Assembly: GCF_024539815.1 (NCBI RefSeq)
Contig: NZ_JAHHIU010000017.1
Coordinates: 1-60,425 of the forward strand
Reading direction: 5' to 3'
From: Streptomyces hayashii
GTDB taxonomy: Bacteria > Actinomycetota > Actinomycetes > Streptomycetales > Streptomycetaceae
Length of the DNA: 60,425 nucleotides
The notes beneath the pieces were generated by a model. That model was not told the origin of the DNA. It saw nothing but the letters and a program-made list of their open reading frames with translations, and did not search any database. Of the stretch, positions 53,647 to 60,425 are shown one piece after another. Numbering within the stretch: the stretch's first letter is position 1; each line of letters begins with the position of its first letter. The translations under genes and the position numbers were made by a program.

Positions 53647-53976
53647 TCAGCCCTTGCCGTCGAGCGCGCGCTGCAACTGGCCCTTGTTCATGTCGGAGCG
53701 GCCCTTGACCCCTCGCCGCCTGGCCTCCTCGTACAGCTGGTCGTACGTGGGTCCCTGGGAGCCCTTGCCGGACCGCTGGCCGCCGCGCCTGCCGGACGAC
53801 ATGTCCTGCGTGGAGGTGCGGCTCGCCGTCTTCGACTCGCCGGAGCGGGCACGCTCCTTGTTGACCGTCCGTGCGGCGATCTCCTTGGCGCGGCCGGCGC
53901 TCTCGCCCCGGTCCTGCGCGCTCTCCTTGATGTGCTCGTACTGGCGCTCCCGCTTGGGGCTGGAACCTCGTGGCAT
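53647..53976 (-). CDS. Basic 'plasmid stabilisation'-type protein, 109 residues
   Basis: The product is highly charged (MPRGSSPKRERQYEHIKESA, many Arg/Lys/Glu/Gly) with a disordered centre (SGRRGGQRSGKGSQG). It ends in a small helical module (YDQLYEEARRRGVKGRSDMN, then KGQLQRALDGKG) resembling SAP or Rho N-terminal domains that bind nucleic acid. Streptomyces chromosomal homologs are often annotated as plasmid stabilisation proteins without evidence. I expect a nucleoid- or stress-associated DNA-binding role. Confidence 0.75.
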   Translation of the reverse strand: MPRGSSPKRERQYEHIKESAQDRGESAGRAKEIAARTVNKERARSGESKTASRTSTQDMSSGRRGGQRSGKGSQGPTYDQLYEEARRRGVKGRSDMNKGQLQRALDGKG

Positions 53977-54026
53977 GGACGCTCACTCCTTTCGCGTTCG
54001 CGCCGTCCGGGTACCCGGAATACGGC

Positions 54027-55136
54027 TCACCTCTCCAGGCGTGCCACCCGCCCCTGTTCGCCCGCGGCCCAGCATCCCTGGTCGGCGGCGCAGTCCACGG
54101 TGTCGTACGAGCCGGTGTCGACGGTGCGCCAGGTGCGGCCCGCGTCGGTGGTCAGGTCGGTGCCGGTGGGGCCGACCGCGAGGGCCGTGGAGCGGCTGCG
54201 CGGGATCCAGGCGACGCCGGAACGGTAGGCCGACGGGGGCGAGACGGCGGGCCGCCAGGCGCGGCCGCCGTCCCCGGTCGTGGCGGCGGCCTGCGGGGAC
54301 GGCTGGTCGGGACGGTAGTCGCCGCCGACGGCGAGGCCGTGGGCGCGGTCGCGGAAGGCGACGGCGAAGACTCCCCTCGCGGGGTCTCCCGCCGGGATCG
54401 GCGCGTCGGCGGCCTTCCAGGTCAGTCCGCGGTCGGAGGAATGCAGCACCCGCGCGCGTGCGGCGCCGCCGGTCGCCAGCCAGACGTCCTTGCGCCCGGA
54501 GGCGACCAGGCACTGCCCGCTCGCGGCGAAGCCGGCCTCACCGTCCTGCGCGGCCGGCATGCCGTGGTCGGGCAGCACCTTCCAGGAGCGACCGCCGTCG
54601 CTCGTCGACAGGAGGCGGAACCGCCCGTCCACCGGGTCGCTCACGGCGAGACCGTGACGGCGGTCGAAGAAGGTCATGCAGTCGTAGAACGCGCGGGCGT
54701 CGGTGTTGCGGAAGGACTCCGTCCAGGTCGTCCCGCCGTCCTCGGTGCGGTAGACGCGCGACGCCTCGCCCTCGCCGATGGCCAGCACCACCGCATGGCG
54801 CGCGTCGAACGCCTCGACGTCGCGGAATTGCAGGTCGGCCGCGCCGGGCGGCGAGACGTCGCGCCAGCTCGCGCCGCCGTCGACGGTCCGCAGCACCGTG
54901 CCCCGGGTGCCGGCCACCCACGCGGTGTCGCGGTCGACCGCCGCGAGCCCGCGAAATCGCACGGCGGCGGCGCCGGTGTCCTTCAGGGCCCAGTGCGGCG
55001 GCGCGGGAGCCCTGGTGTGCGCCTGGGCCGGCAGGGCGGTCCCGACGGCGAGCACCGCCCCACAGACCGCGGCCGCCGCCCGCGCGCCCGTCCGTGCCGT
55101 CCGAATCGTGCGTCGCGTCTTCCCCAAGGGCCTCAT
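54027..55136 (-). CDS. Secreted Ycf48/BNR-repeat beta-propeller protein
   Basis: The ATG at 55136 gives 369 residues with an Arg-rich signal peptide (MRPLGKTRRTIRTARTGARA, core AAAVCGAVLAVGTALPAQA). Six or so repeats carry the BNR/Ycf48 pattern S/T-x-D-G-G-x-S/T-W: TVDGGASWRDV, TEDGGTTWTES, TSDGGRSWKVL, SSDRGLTWKAA, TGDGGRAWRPA, TTDAGRTWRTV. Homologs are often called oxidoreductase or photosystem II stability factor; no catalytic residues are seen. The binding partner is unknown. Confidence 0.85.
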   Translation of the reverse strand: MRPLGKTRRTIRTARTGARAAAAVCGAVLAVGTALPAQAHTRAPAPPHWALKDTGAAAVRFRGLAAVDRDTAWVAGTRGTVLRTVDGGASWRDVSPPGAADLQFRDVEAFDARHAVVLAIGEGEASRVYRTEDGGTTWTESFRNTDARAFYDCMTFFDRRHGLAVSDPVDGRFRLLSTSDGGRSWKVLPDHGMPAAQDGEAGFAASGQCLVASGRKDVWLATGGAARARVLHSSDRGLTWKAADAPIPAGDPARGVFAVAFRDRAHGLAVGGDYRPDQPSPQAAATTGDGGRAWRPAVSPPSAYRSGVAWIPRSRSTALAVGPTGTDLTTDAGRTWRTVDTGSYDTVDCAADQGCWAAGEQGRVARLER

Positions 55137-55358
55137 GGCGGGCGAAGCTAGCCCACGGCTTTCACCGGCGTCCAGATGCCGTGATCGCCTCGGCCGCCCC
55201 GCAGGGCACGGGAGGAGTGGTGCGTCACTCACGTGCATGAAGGCGGTGACCGAGGTCACTAGGAATGCGTGTGCACGGATCGGCCGGTTCAGGCGTCTCT
55301 TCCAGTGTCCGGACGCACCGCCCGGAAGTTCGTCCCGCCGTCACGAGGGAGCAAGGCG

Positions 55359-55772
55359 TTGTCCACCGTCATCGAGCAGCCCGTCGAGGCCCGCCTGGTC
55401 GCCGCCGCGCCACGCATGCAGAGCATCCCCGCCACCTTGCACTACGACCGCCATGATCCCTTCGCCGTCCGGATGACGTTCCCCGCTCCGGCCACCCTGG
55501 AAGGCGTAGAGGTCTGCTGGACCTTCGCCCGCGAACTCCTCGCGGCCGGCCTGCACGACGCCGAGGGCCACGGCGACGTCCGAGTGCGCCCCTACGGGTA
55601 CGACCGCACGGTGCTGGAGTTCCACGCCCCCGAAGGCACCGCCGTCGTCCACGTGCACTCGGCCGACATCCGCCGCTTCCTGCACGCCGCAGGCGAACTG
55701 GTGCCCGCCGGCACCGAGTACCGGCAGCTCGACCTGGACCACGACCTGGCGGAGCTGATGCGGGACGCCTGA
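55359..55772 (+). CDS. ssgD: SsgA-like sporulation/cell-division regulator, probably SsgD
   Basis: I chose the TTG at 55359, with GAGGGAG about 8 bases upstream; it gives 137 residues, the exact SALP length. The sequence STVIEQPVEARLVAAAPRM, RHDPFAVRMTFPAPATLEG, WTFARELLAAGL and GHGDVRVRPYG matches the SsgA-like protein fold. These proteins recruit division and wall-synthesis machinery during sporulation. Assignment to SsgD rather than another family member rests on memory of the family and on the neighbourhood. It is separated by a strong promoter from the ABC-F gene downstream. Confidence 0.85.
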   Translation: MSTVIEQPVEARLVAAAPRMQSIPATLHYDRHDPFAVRMTFPAPATLEGVEVCWTFARELLAAGLHDAEGHGDVRVRPYGYDRTVLEFHAPEGTAVVHVHSADIRRFLHAAGELVPAGTEYRQLDLDHDLAELMRDA

Positions 55773-55782
55773 CGGCTTCTTT

Positions 55783-55819
55783 TAATCCTTTGACAGCTCT
55801 CCCGAGCCCCTCCTACGGT
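55783..55819 (+). promoter_or_regulatory. Strong promoter with AT-rich upstream box (WblC/WhiB7-like)
   Basis: TTGACA (55790-55795) and TACGGT (55814-55819) are separated by 18 bases, close to HrdB consensus. Immediately upstream is TTTTAATCC, an AT-rich patch in otherwise GC-rich DNA. An AT-rich patch directly beside the -35 is the known signature of WhiB7/WblC-dependent promoters. The gene it drives is an ABC-F protein, a usual member of that antibiotic-response regulon. Confidence 0.65.
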
Positions 55820-55855
55820 GTGAACGGTTCTGTTGCCGCCGATTGGAGAAGGACG

Positions 55856-55867
55856 TTGCTCGTCTGA
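55856..55867 (+). CDS. Upstream ORF of three codons (MLV-stop) in the ABC-F leader
   Basis: TTG CTC GTC TGA follows GGAGAAGG at correct spacing, about 30 bases after the expected transcript start. It is followed by GC-rich segments able to form alternative hairpins (for example CACACC-TCT-GGGGTGTG near 55892). Very short leaders of this kind act in ribosome-mediated attenuation of antibiotic-response genes. Its small size means that chance is possible. Confidence 0.5.
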   Translation: MLV

Positions 55868-56052
55868 GGTCCTGAGACACCGCGCCACACCTCTGGGGTG
55901 TGAGTGCCGCGTGCGACCTCGGCCTGCGAGCCGTCCCTGCGGAGCGGGATCCTTCTGCTGTCTCCGCGCTCCCCCGCCCCGGCGGTGGTCGCCGCTTTCC
56001 GGTGTTCTCGACACGCGTTGCCCTGACCGCACACGCAACCGCGAGGCCCGCT

Positions 56053-57675
56053 TTGACTCATTCCATCACCTGCACCTCCCTCGCCTTCTCCTGGCCGGAC
56101 GGCACCCCCGTCTTCGAGGGGCTCGACGTCGCCTTCGGCCCCGGTCGCACCGGACTGGTCGGCGTCAACGGCTCCGGCAAGTCGACCCTGTTGAAGCTGA
56201 TCGCCGCAGACCTCACCCCCGCCGACGGCACGGTGCGCGTCGCGGGCGAGGTCGGACATCTCCCGCAGAACGTCACCCTGGACACCGCTTCGAGGGTGGA
56301 CGCCGCGCTCGGCATCGCCGCACAGCGCGCCGCCCTGCACGCCATCGAGGCCGGTGACGTGTCCGAGGAACACTTCGAGACCGTGGGCGACGACTGGGAC
56401 GTCGAGGAGCGCGCTCTGGCCACGCTCGGCGAGCTCGGGCTCGGCCATGTCGACCTGGACCGCACCATCGGCGAGGTGTCCGGCGGCGAGTCCGTCCTGC
56501 TGCGGCTGGCCGCCCTGCTGCTGCGCCGGCCGGACGTCCTGCTGCTGGACGAGCCGACCAACAACCTCGACCTGTACGCGAGACGGCGGCTGTACGCGGC
56601 CGTCTCGGCCTGGCCGGGCGTCCTGGTCGTGGTCAGCCACGACCGGGAGCTGCTCGACCTCGTCGACCAGATCGCCGACCTGCGTTCCGGGGAGGTCACC
56701 TGGTACGGCGGCAACTTCTCGGCGTACGAGGAGGCTCTGGCCACCGAGCAGGAGGCCGCCGAGCGCATGGTGCGCGTCGCGGAGGCCGACCTGCGCAAAC
56801 AGAAGCGCGAACTGGCCGACGCCCAGGTCAAGCTGGCCCGCCGCAGGCGGTACGGGCAGAAGATGTACGAACAGAAACGTGAGCCGAAGATCGTCATGGG
56901 GGCGCGCAAACGCGCGGCCCAGGAGTCCGCGGGCAAGCACCGCATCATGCACGAGGAGAAGCTCGCCGAGGCGAAGGAGCGGCTCGACGACGCGGCCGAG
57001 GCCGTGCGCGACGACGACGAGATCCGCGTCGACCTGCCCCACACGGCCGTGCCGCAGGGGCGCGAGGTCCTCACCCTGATGGACCTGCGGCTCGCGTACG
57101 GCGCGCGCGTGGAGGGCGGTTTCGACCTGCGCGGTCCCGAGCGGGTCGCACTGGTCGGGCGCAACGGCGCGGGCAAGACGACGCTGCTGCGCACGATCGC
57201 CGGGGAGCTGGCGCCGGAGGCGGGCGAGGCGCACGCGCGTGTGCCGCTGCGTTTCCTGCCCCAGCGTCTCGACGTCCTCGACGGCGAGCTCACCGTCGCC
57301 GAGAACGTGGCCCGGTTCGCGCCCGGAGCCACCAACAACCGGGTGCGGGCCCGGCTGGCCCGCTTCCTGTTCCGGGGCGCCCGCGCCGACCAGAAGGCGT
57401 CGACGCTGTCCGGCGGGGAGCGCTTCCGGGCGACCCTGGCGGCCCTGATGCTGGCCGAGCCCGCGCCGCAGCTGCTGATGCTTGACGAGCCGACCAACAA
57501 CCTCGACATGGCCAGCGTGCGTCAGCTCACCACGGCCCTGGAGTCCTACGAGGGGGCGTTGATCGTGGCCAGCCACGACCTGCCGTTCCTGGAGTCCATC
57601 GGCATCACCCGGTGGCTGCTGCTGGACGGGGAGCTGCGGGAGACGACGGCCGAGGAGGTGACGGGGCCGGTGTAG
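56053..57675 (+). CDS. ABC-F family ATPase, likely antibiotic-response type
   Basis: The TTG at 56053 is the most upstream start consistent with the first domain (LTHSITCTSLAFSWPDGTPV) and has GAGG 6 bases before it; 540 residues. Two ABC domains show Walker A GVNGSGKST and GRNGAGKTT, signatures VSGGESVLLRL and LSGGERFRATL, and Walker B LLDEPTNNLD and MLDEPTNNLD. There is no membrane helix. The linker is rich in Arg/Lys (LARRRRYGQKMYEQKREPK). The WblC-like promoter and short uORF upstream suggest induction by ribosome-targeting antibiotics. The TTG start would itself keep basal translation low. Confidence 0.9.
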   Translation: MTHSITCTSLAFSWPDGTPVFEGLDVAFGPGRTGLVGVNGSGKSTLLKLIAADLTPADGTVRVAGEVGHLPQNVTLDTASRVDAALGIAAQRAALHAIEAGDVSEEHFETVGDDWDVEERALATLGELGLGHVDLDRTIGEVSGGESVLLRLAALLLRRPDVLLLDEPTNNLDLYARRRLYAAVSAWPGVLVVVSHDRELLDLVDQIADLRSGEVTWYGGNFSAYEEALATEQEAAERMVRVAEADLRKQKRELADAQVKLARRRRYGQKMYEQKREPKIVMGARKRAAQESAGKHRIMHEEKLAEAKERLDDAAEAVRDDDEIRVDLPHTAVPQGREVLTLMDLRLAYGARVEGGFDLRGPERVALVGRNGAGKTTLLRTIAGELAPEAGEAHARVPLRFLPQRLDVLDGELTVAENVARFAPGATNNRVRARLARFLFRGARADQKASTLSGGERFRATLAALMLAEPAPQLLMLDEPTNNLDMASVRQLTTALESYEGALIVASHDLPFLESIGITRWLLLDGELRETTAEEVTGPV

Positions 57676-57787
57676 GCCTGTGCGGGCAGGCCTGCGCGCC
57701 CCGCGCGGGTCTCAGGAGGGGCACATTGTTACTGCGGGTTGTTACTGCGGGGTTTTGTCCTGGTGGTCCCGCGCTGCATGATGACTG

Positions 57788-57813
57788 ACCGGCGCCGCGT
57801 CAGAGGCGCCGGT
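57788..57813 (+). terminator. 9-bp perfect hairpin before DDAH
   Basis: ACCGGCGCC and GGCGCCGGT pair perfectly around GCGTCAGA, followed by CTT. It lies between the ABC-F stop and the DDAH start, 27 bases before the latter. It may terminate the ABC-F transcript or lie in the DDAH leader. The gap also has a 13-bp-period duplication of GTTACTGCGGG at 57728 and 57741. Confidence 0.5.
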
Positions 57814-57839
57814 CTTCCACCCGATTCGGAGATCTGGAC

Positions 57840-58616
57840 GTGCCCAGCAAGAAGGCCCTCATCCGCCGCCCCGGTCCGCGCCTCGCCGAAGGCCTGGTCA
57901 CTCATGTCGAGCGGGAGAAGGTCGACGTGGAGCTGGCCCTGGAGCAGTGGGAGGCCTACGCCGAGGCACTGCGCACGCACGGCTGGGAGACCGTCGAGGT
58001 CGACCCCGCCGACGACTGCCCGGACTCCGTGTTCGTCGAGGACACGGTGGTGATGTACAAGAACGTCGCCCTGATCGCGCGTTCCGGGGCCGAGTCCCGG
58101 CGCGACGAGACGCTGGGGGTCGAGGAGGCCGTGGCCCGCCTGGGCTGCTCGGTGAACTGGATCTGGGACCCGGGCACGCTGGACGGCGGCGACGTCCTCA
58201 AGGTCGGCGACACGATCTACGTCGGCCGGGGCGGGCGGACCAACGCGGCCGGCGTCCAGCAGGTGCGCGCCGCCTTCGAACCGCTGGGGGCGCGGGTCGT
58301 GGCCGTGCCGGTGAGCCGGGTGCTCCATCTGAAATCGGCCGTCACGGCGCTGCCGGACGGCACGGTGATCGGCCACATCCCGCACGTGGACCGCCCGTCG
58401 CTGTTCCCCCGCTTCCTTTCGGTGCCCGAGGAGGCCGGCTCGCACGTGGTGCTCCTCGGCGGCTCGAAACTGCTCATGGCGGCGAGCGCGCCGAAGACGG
58501 CCGAGCTGCTCGCCGATCTCGGTCACGAGCCCGTCGTGGTCGACATCGGCGAGTTCGAGAAGCTGGAGGGATGTGTGACGTGCCTCTCGGTGCGCCTGCG
58601 CGATCTGTACGCCTGA
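57840..58616 (+). CDS. ddaH: Dimethylarginine dimethylaminohydrolase (DDAH)
   Basis: The GTG at 57840 has GGAG 8 bases upstream; 258 residues, normal for the guanidino-modifying fold. The catalytic Cys is C248 in GCVTCLSVRL and the His is H163 in RVLHLKSAVTAL. DDCPDSVFVEDT (58-69) and LDGGDVLKVG (114-123) are substrate-binding Asp/Glu loops. It hydrolyses N-omega-methylated arginines to citrulline and methylamines. Citrulline-forming DDAH is found in Streptomyces and mycobacteria. Confidence 0.93.
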   Translation: MPSKKALIRRPGPRLAEGLVTHVEREKVDVELALEQWEAYAEALRTHGWETVEVDPADDCPDSVFVEDTVVMYKNVALIARSGAESRRDETLGVEEAVARLGCSVNWIWDPGTLDGGDVLKVGDTIYVGRGGRTNAAGVQQVRAAFEPLGARVVAVPVSRVLHLKSAVTALPDGTVIGHIPHVDRPSLFPRFLSVPEEAGSHVVLLGGSKLLMAASAPKTAELLADLGHEPVVVDIGEFEKLEGCVTCLSVRLRDLYA

Positions 58617-58728
58617 CCGGGTGATCCTTTGACCCTTTCGGCCCTGGGACCTGCGATTCCTCTGGTCGTGGGGGACGGGACCGAAATGCCCGGCGCAACG
58701 CTGCTGATCAGGGCCGTTTACGCGAGTC

Positions 58729-58773
58729 TTAACCTACGGTTTCGTAACCTACGGATACGTAGCCTACGATTCC
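58729..58773. repeat. Three 15-bp direct repeats upstream of the desaturase gene
   Basis: Units begin at 58729, 58744 and 58759: TTAACCTACGGTTTC, GTAACCTACGGATAC and GTAGCCTACGATTCC. The shared core is TARCCTACGR. They lie 60-105 bases before the desaturase start, in DNA that is AT-richer than the surroundings. CGTAACCTACGG-ATACGTAGCCTACG contains inverted elements (TACG/CGTA), so a TetR-type dimer could bind. The 217-base gap 58617-58833 shows no gene. Confidence 0.8.
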
Positions 58774-58833
58774 GCAAGTTCCGGCCTCGCTCGCCGGAGT
58801 GTTCCGCTCCGCTTCACGTCCCCTGGAGTTCTC

Positions 58834-59808
58834 GTGACGATCACCTCCCCTCACCTCGGTAGCCCTGCCGTCTGGACCGACGCCAAGCTGCTGTACGCGC
58901 TGGAGGAAGTGGTCGAGACGGAACTCAACCGGCACCTCAAGGTCACCAAGGACTGGATGCCGCACGAGTACGTGCCGTGGAGCGACGGCCGCAACTTCCC
59001 CGGTTTCTTCGAGGACGGCGAGGCCTGGGACAAGGAGCAGTCCAAGGTCACCGAGATCGGCCGGATCGCGCTGGTCGTGAACCTGCTCACCGAGGACAAC
59101 CTGCCCAGCTACCACCACGAGATCGCCTCGCTCTTCGGCCGCGACGGCGCCTGGGGCACCTGGGTGCACCGCTGGACGGCCGAGGAGGGCCGGCACGGCA
59201 TCGTCATGCGCGACTACCTGCTCGCCTCGCGCGCGGTGGACCCGGACAAGCTGGAGCAGTTCCGTATGTCCCACATGAGCGAGGGCTTCGAGTCCGACAA
59301 CCGTCACTCGATGCTCCACTCGGTCGCCTACGTCGCCTTCCAGGAGCTGGCGACCCGCGTCTCGCACCGCAACACCGGCCACCAGTCCGGCGACCCGGTC
59401 TGCGACCGCATGCTGGCGCGCATCGCGACCGACGAGAACCTGCACATGGTCTTCTACCGCAACCTCCTGAAGGCCGCGTTCGACCTCGCCCCCGACATGA
59501 CCATGCAGGCCGTGCGCGACGTGCTGGTCAACTTCCGCATGCCCGGCCACGGCATGCCCGGCTTCGAGCGCTTCGCCGCGCAGATGGCGATCGGCGAGGT
59601 CTACAACCTGCGCATCCACCACGACGACGTCATCCAGCCCGTGCTGCGCTTCCTGAAGGTCATGGAGATCGACGGCCTCGGCCCGGAGGGTCGGAAGGCG
59701 CAGGAGGAGATCGGCCTGTACATGGGCGGGCTGGACGCCGAGGCGCTGAAGTTCGACGAGAAGCTGGCCACCCGCAAGGCCCGGATGGCGGCTCGCGCCG
59801 CGGGCTGA
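58834..59808 (+). CDS. Acyl-ACP (stearoyl-ACP type) desaturase
   Basis: The GTG at 58834 gives 324 residues, soluble, no membrane helix. Diiron ligands are visible in the EENLH-type pattern RIATDENLHMVFYRN and in TAEEGRHGIVMRDY, with a preceding Glu in LTEDNLPSYHHEIA. The pattern E...EExxH...E...DENxH fits the plant-type FA_desaturase_2 family. It inserts a double bond into acyl-ACP. Actinobacterial DesA proteins are regulated by TetR-type repressors responding to acyl-CoA, which fits the upstream repeats. A hairpin terminator follows. Confidence 0.93.
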   Translation: MTITSPHLGSPAVWTDAKLLYALEEVVETELNRHLKVTKDWMPHEYVPWSDGRNFPGFFEDGEAWDKEQSKVTEIGRIALVVNLLTEDNLPSYHHEIASLFGRDGAWGTWVHRWTAEEGRHGIVMRDYLLASRAVDPDKLEQFRMSHMSEGFESDNRHSMLHSVAYVAFQELATRVSHRNTGHQSGDPVCDRMLARIATDENLHMVFYRNLLKAAFDLAPDMTMQAVRDVLVNFRMPGHGMPGFERFAAQMAIGEVYNLRIHHDDVIQPVLRFLKVMEIDGLGPEGRKAQEEIGLYMGGLDAEALKFDEKLATRKARMAARAAG

Positions 59809-59831
59809 CCGGCCCCGCCCCGAACGCCTCG

Positions 59832-59871
59832 ACGGCCCGCACAGGGAGAACCACCTCCCCGTGCGGGCCGT
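59832..59871 (+). terminator. Hairpin terminator after the desaturase gene
   Basis: ACGGCCCGCACAGGGAG pairs with CTCCCCGTGCGGGCCGT with one mismatch, loop AACCAC. It begins 23 bases after the desaturase stop. Downstream, 59984-60006, is a TTGCC simple repeat. The rest of 59872-60076 shows no gene. Confidence 0.8.
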
Positions 59872-60076
59872 TCGCGTCGTCAAGGAAGCACGACACCGGG
59901 AAGGCGCCGCCCGGCGCGCCGCAGAGGCGCGCCACGTCCGGCCGCCGCCCTGCGTTGGGCCGCTCTGCATTGCATCGCCCTGAATTGCCTTGCCTTGCCT
60001 TGCCCCAGAATCCGTGACCGCACCCCCGCGACGCGGTCGCTCGGATCCCCGGGGAACTCCTGAGCCCCCTGCCCGT

Positions 60077-60322
60077 TCAGTGCGCCGTGCGCCTGATCTC
60101 CAGGCGCTCCTTCTCGGAGAGACCGCCCCAGACGCCGAAGCGTTCGTCATTGGCCAGGGCGTAGTCCAGACAGGCGGAGCGCATCTCGCACATGCCGCAG
60201 ATGCGTTTGGCCTCCCGCACCGAACTGCCGGGCTCGGGGAAGAAGAACTCCGCCCCGGTCTGTGCGCACAGCGCTTCCCGCTGCCAGGTGAGGTCGGGTG
60301 TGGGAATCGTGTCGGTGTACAT
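60077..60322 (-). CDS. WhiB-like iron-sulfur transcription factor, probably WblJ
   Basis: The ATG at 60322 gives 81 residues, typical Wbl size; an in-frame TTG at 60361 would add 13. The four cluster cysteines are C19, C42, C45 and C51 (ICGMCEMRSAC, C-x2-C-x5-C). The turn GVWGG is at 63-67 and is followed by a basic tail (KERLEIRRTAH). The family binds a [4Fe-4S] cluster and sigma region 4. The name WblJ is from memory of the S. coelicolor neighbourhood. The last 103 bases of the window upstream of it show no gene. Confidence 0.85.
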   Translation of the reverse strand: MYTDTIPTPDLTWQREALCAQTGAEFFFPEPGSSVREAKRICGMCEMRSACLDYALANDERFGVWGGLSEKERLEIRRTAH

Positions 60323-60425
60323 GGCGAGGATCGTGCCCCGCGGCGCAAAACGTTCGATCAACGCCGGATATACGGGCGCCCCGGCCGACCCCGGGCCCGG
60401 CCTTCCGGATCCCCCGGTCCCGGTC

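Noticed and set aside
59984..60006. TTGCC simple repeat considered as a regulatory element
   Set aside because: It lies after the desaturase terminator and before a convergent stop, so it is probably slippage without function.

Overview
The window is very GC-rich, with densely packed genes, many GTG and a few TTG starts and frequent ATGA or GTGA stop/start overlaps. Together with an SsgA-family sporulation protein, a WhiB-family protein, SapB-era style morphogenetic neighbours absent but a full aminobacteriohopanetriol pathway present, this points to a Streptomyces chromosome. The gene content and order resemble the hopanoid (shc) region I remember from S. coelicolor, but I could not check that. 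I see no tRNA, rRNA, insertion sequence, prophage or CRISPR array.

Layout. 1-6.9 kb: secreted and carbohydrate or cell-wall genes (end of a secreted protein, SGNH hydrolase, Tat-exported DUF6250-like protein, LysM-M23 endopeptidase behind a c-di-AMP riboswitch, GH36 alpha-galactosidase, tyrosine phosphatase). 6.9-7.7 kb: XRE-cupin regulator coupled to a 40-residue membrane protein behind twin palindromes. 7.7-20.8 kb: the hopanoid operon on the minus strand, hpnC-hpnD-hpnE-polyprenyl synthase-shc-hpnG-hpnH-ispG-dxs-hpnO. With idi at 30.1 kb, the window holds two MEP-pathway genes and every step from FPP to aminobacteriohopanetriol. 21.2-27.5 kb: a tightly coupled minus-strand operon with two CDP-alcohol phosphotransferases, a LicC/IPCT-like nucleotidyltransferase, an sn-glycerol-1-phosphate dehydrogenase-like enzyme, a family 2 glycosyltransferase and an ABC-2 permease. 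It looks like an undescribed polar-lipid or phosphopolyol glycoconjugate pathway and is the most interesting unit here.

27.8-35.5 kb: galE, a cation-efflux transporter, idi, an anti-sigma-like ATPase, an enoyl-CoA hydratase, Tex and a glycolipid-binding-like protein. 35.5-45.5 kb: an ABC-F ATPase, a D-amino-acid oxidase-like flavoprotein, an X-Pro dipeptidyl-peptidase, an M1 aminopeptidase, a macro-domain/PfkB-kinase pair and an amino-acid permease. 45.5-52.3 kb: a MerR regulator, fadB- and fadA-type beta-oxidation genes, a CaiB-type CoA transferase and a trans-acting enoyl reductase-like protein. 52.3-60.4 kb: endonuclease V and small proteins, a Ycf48-like beta-propeller, ssgD, a second ABC-F gene with a WblC-like promoter and an MLV-stop upstream ORF, DDAH, an acyl-ACP desaturase with repeated upstream sites, and a WhiB-like protein.

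Regulatory sequence is rich: a riboswitch, paired operators, several strong hairpins and at least four genes whose -10 box sits about 7-9 bases before the start codon, implying leaderless mRNAs.
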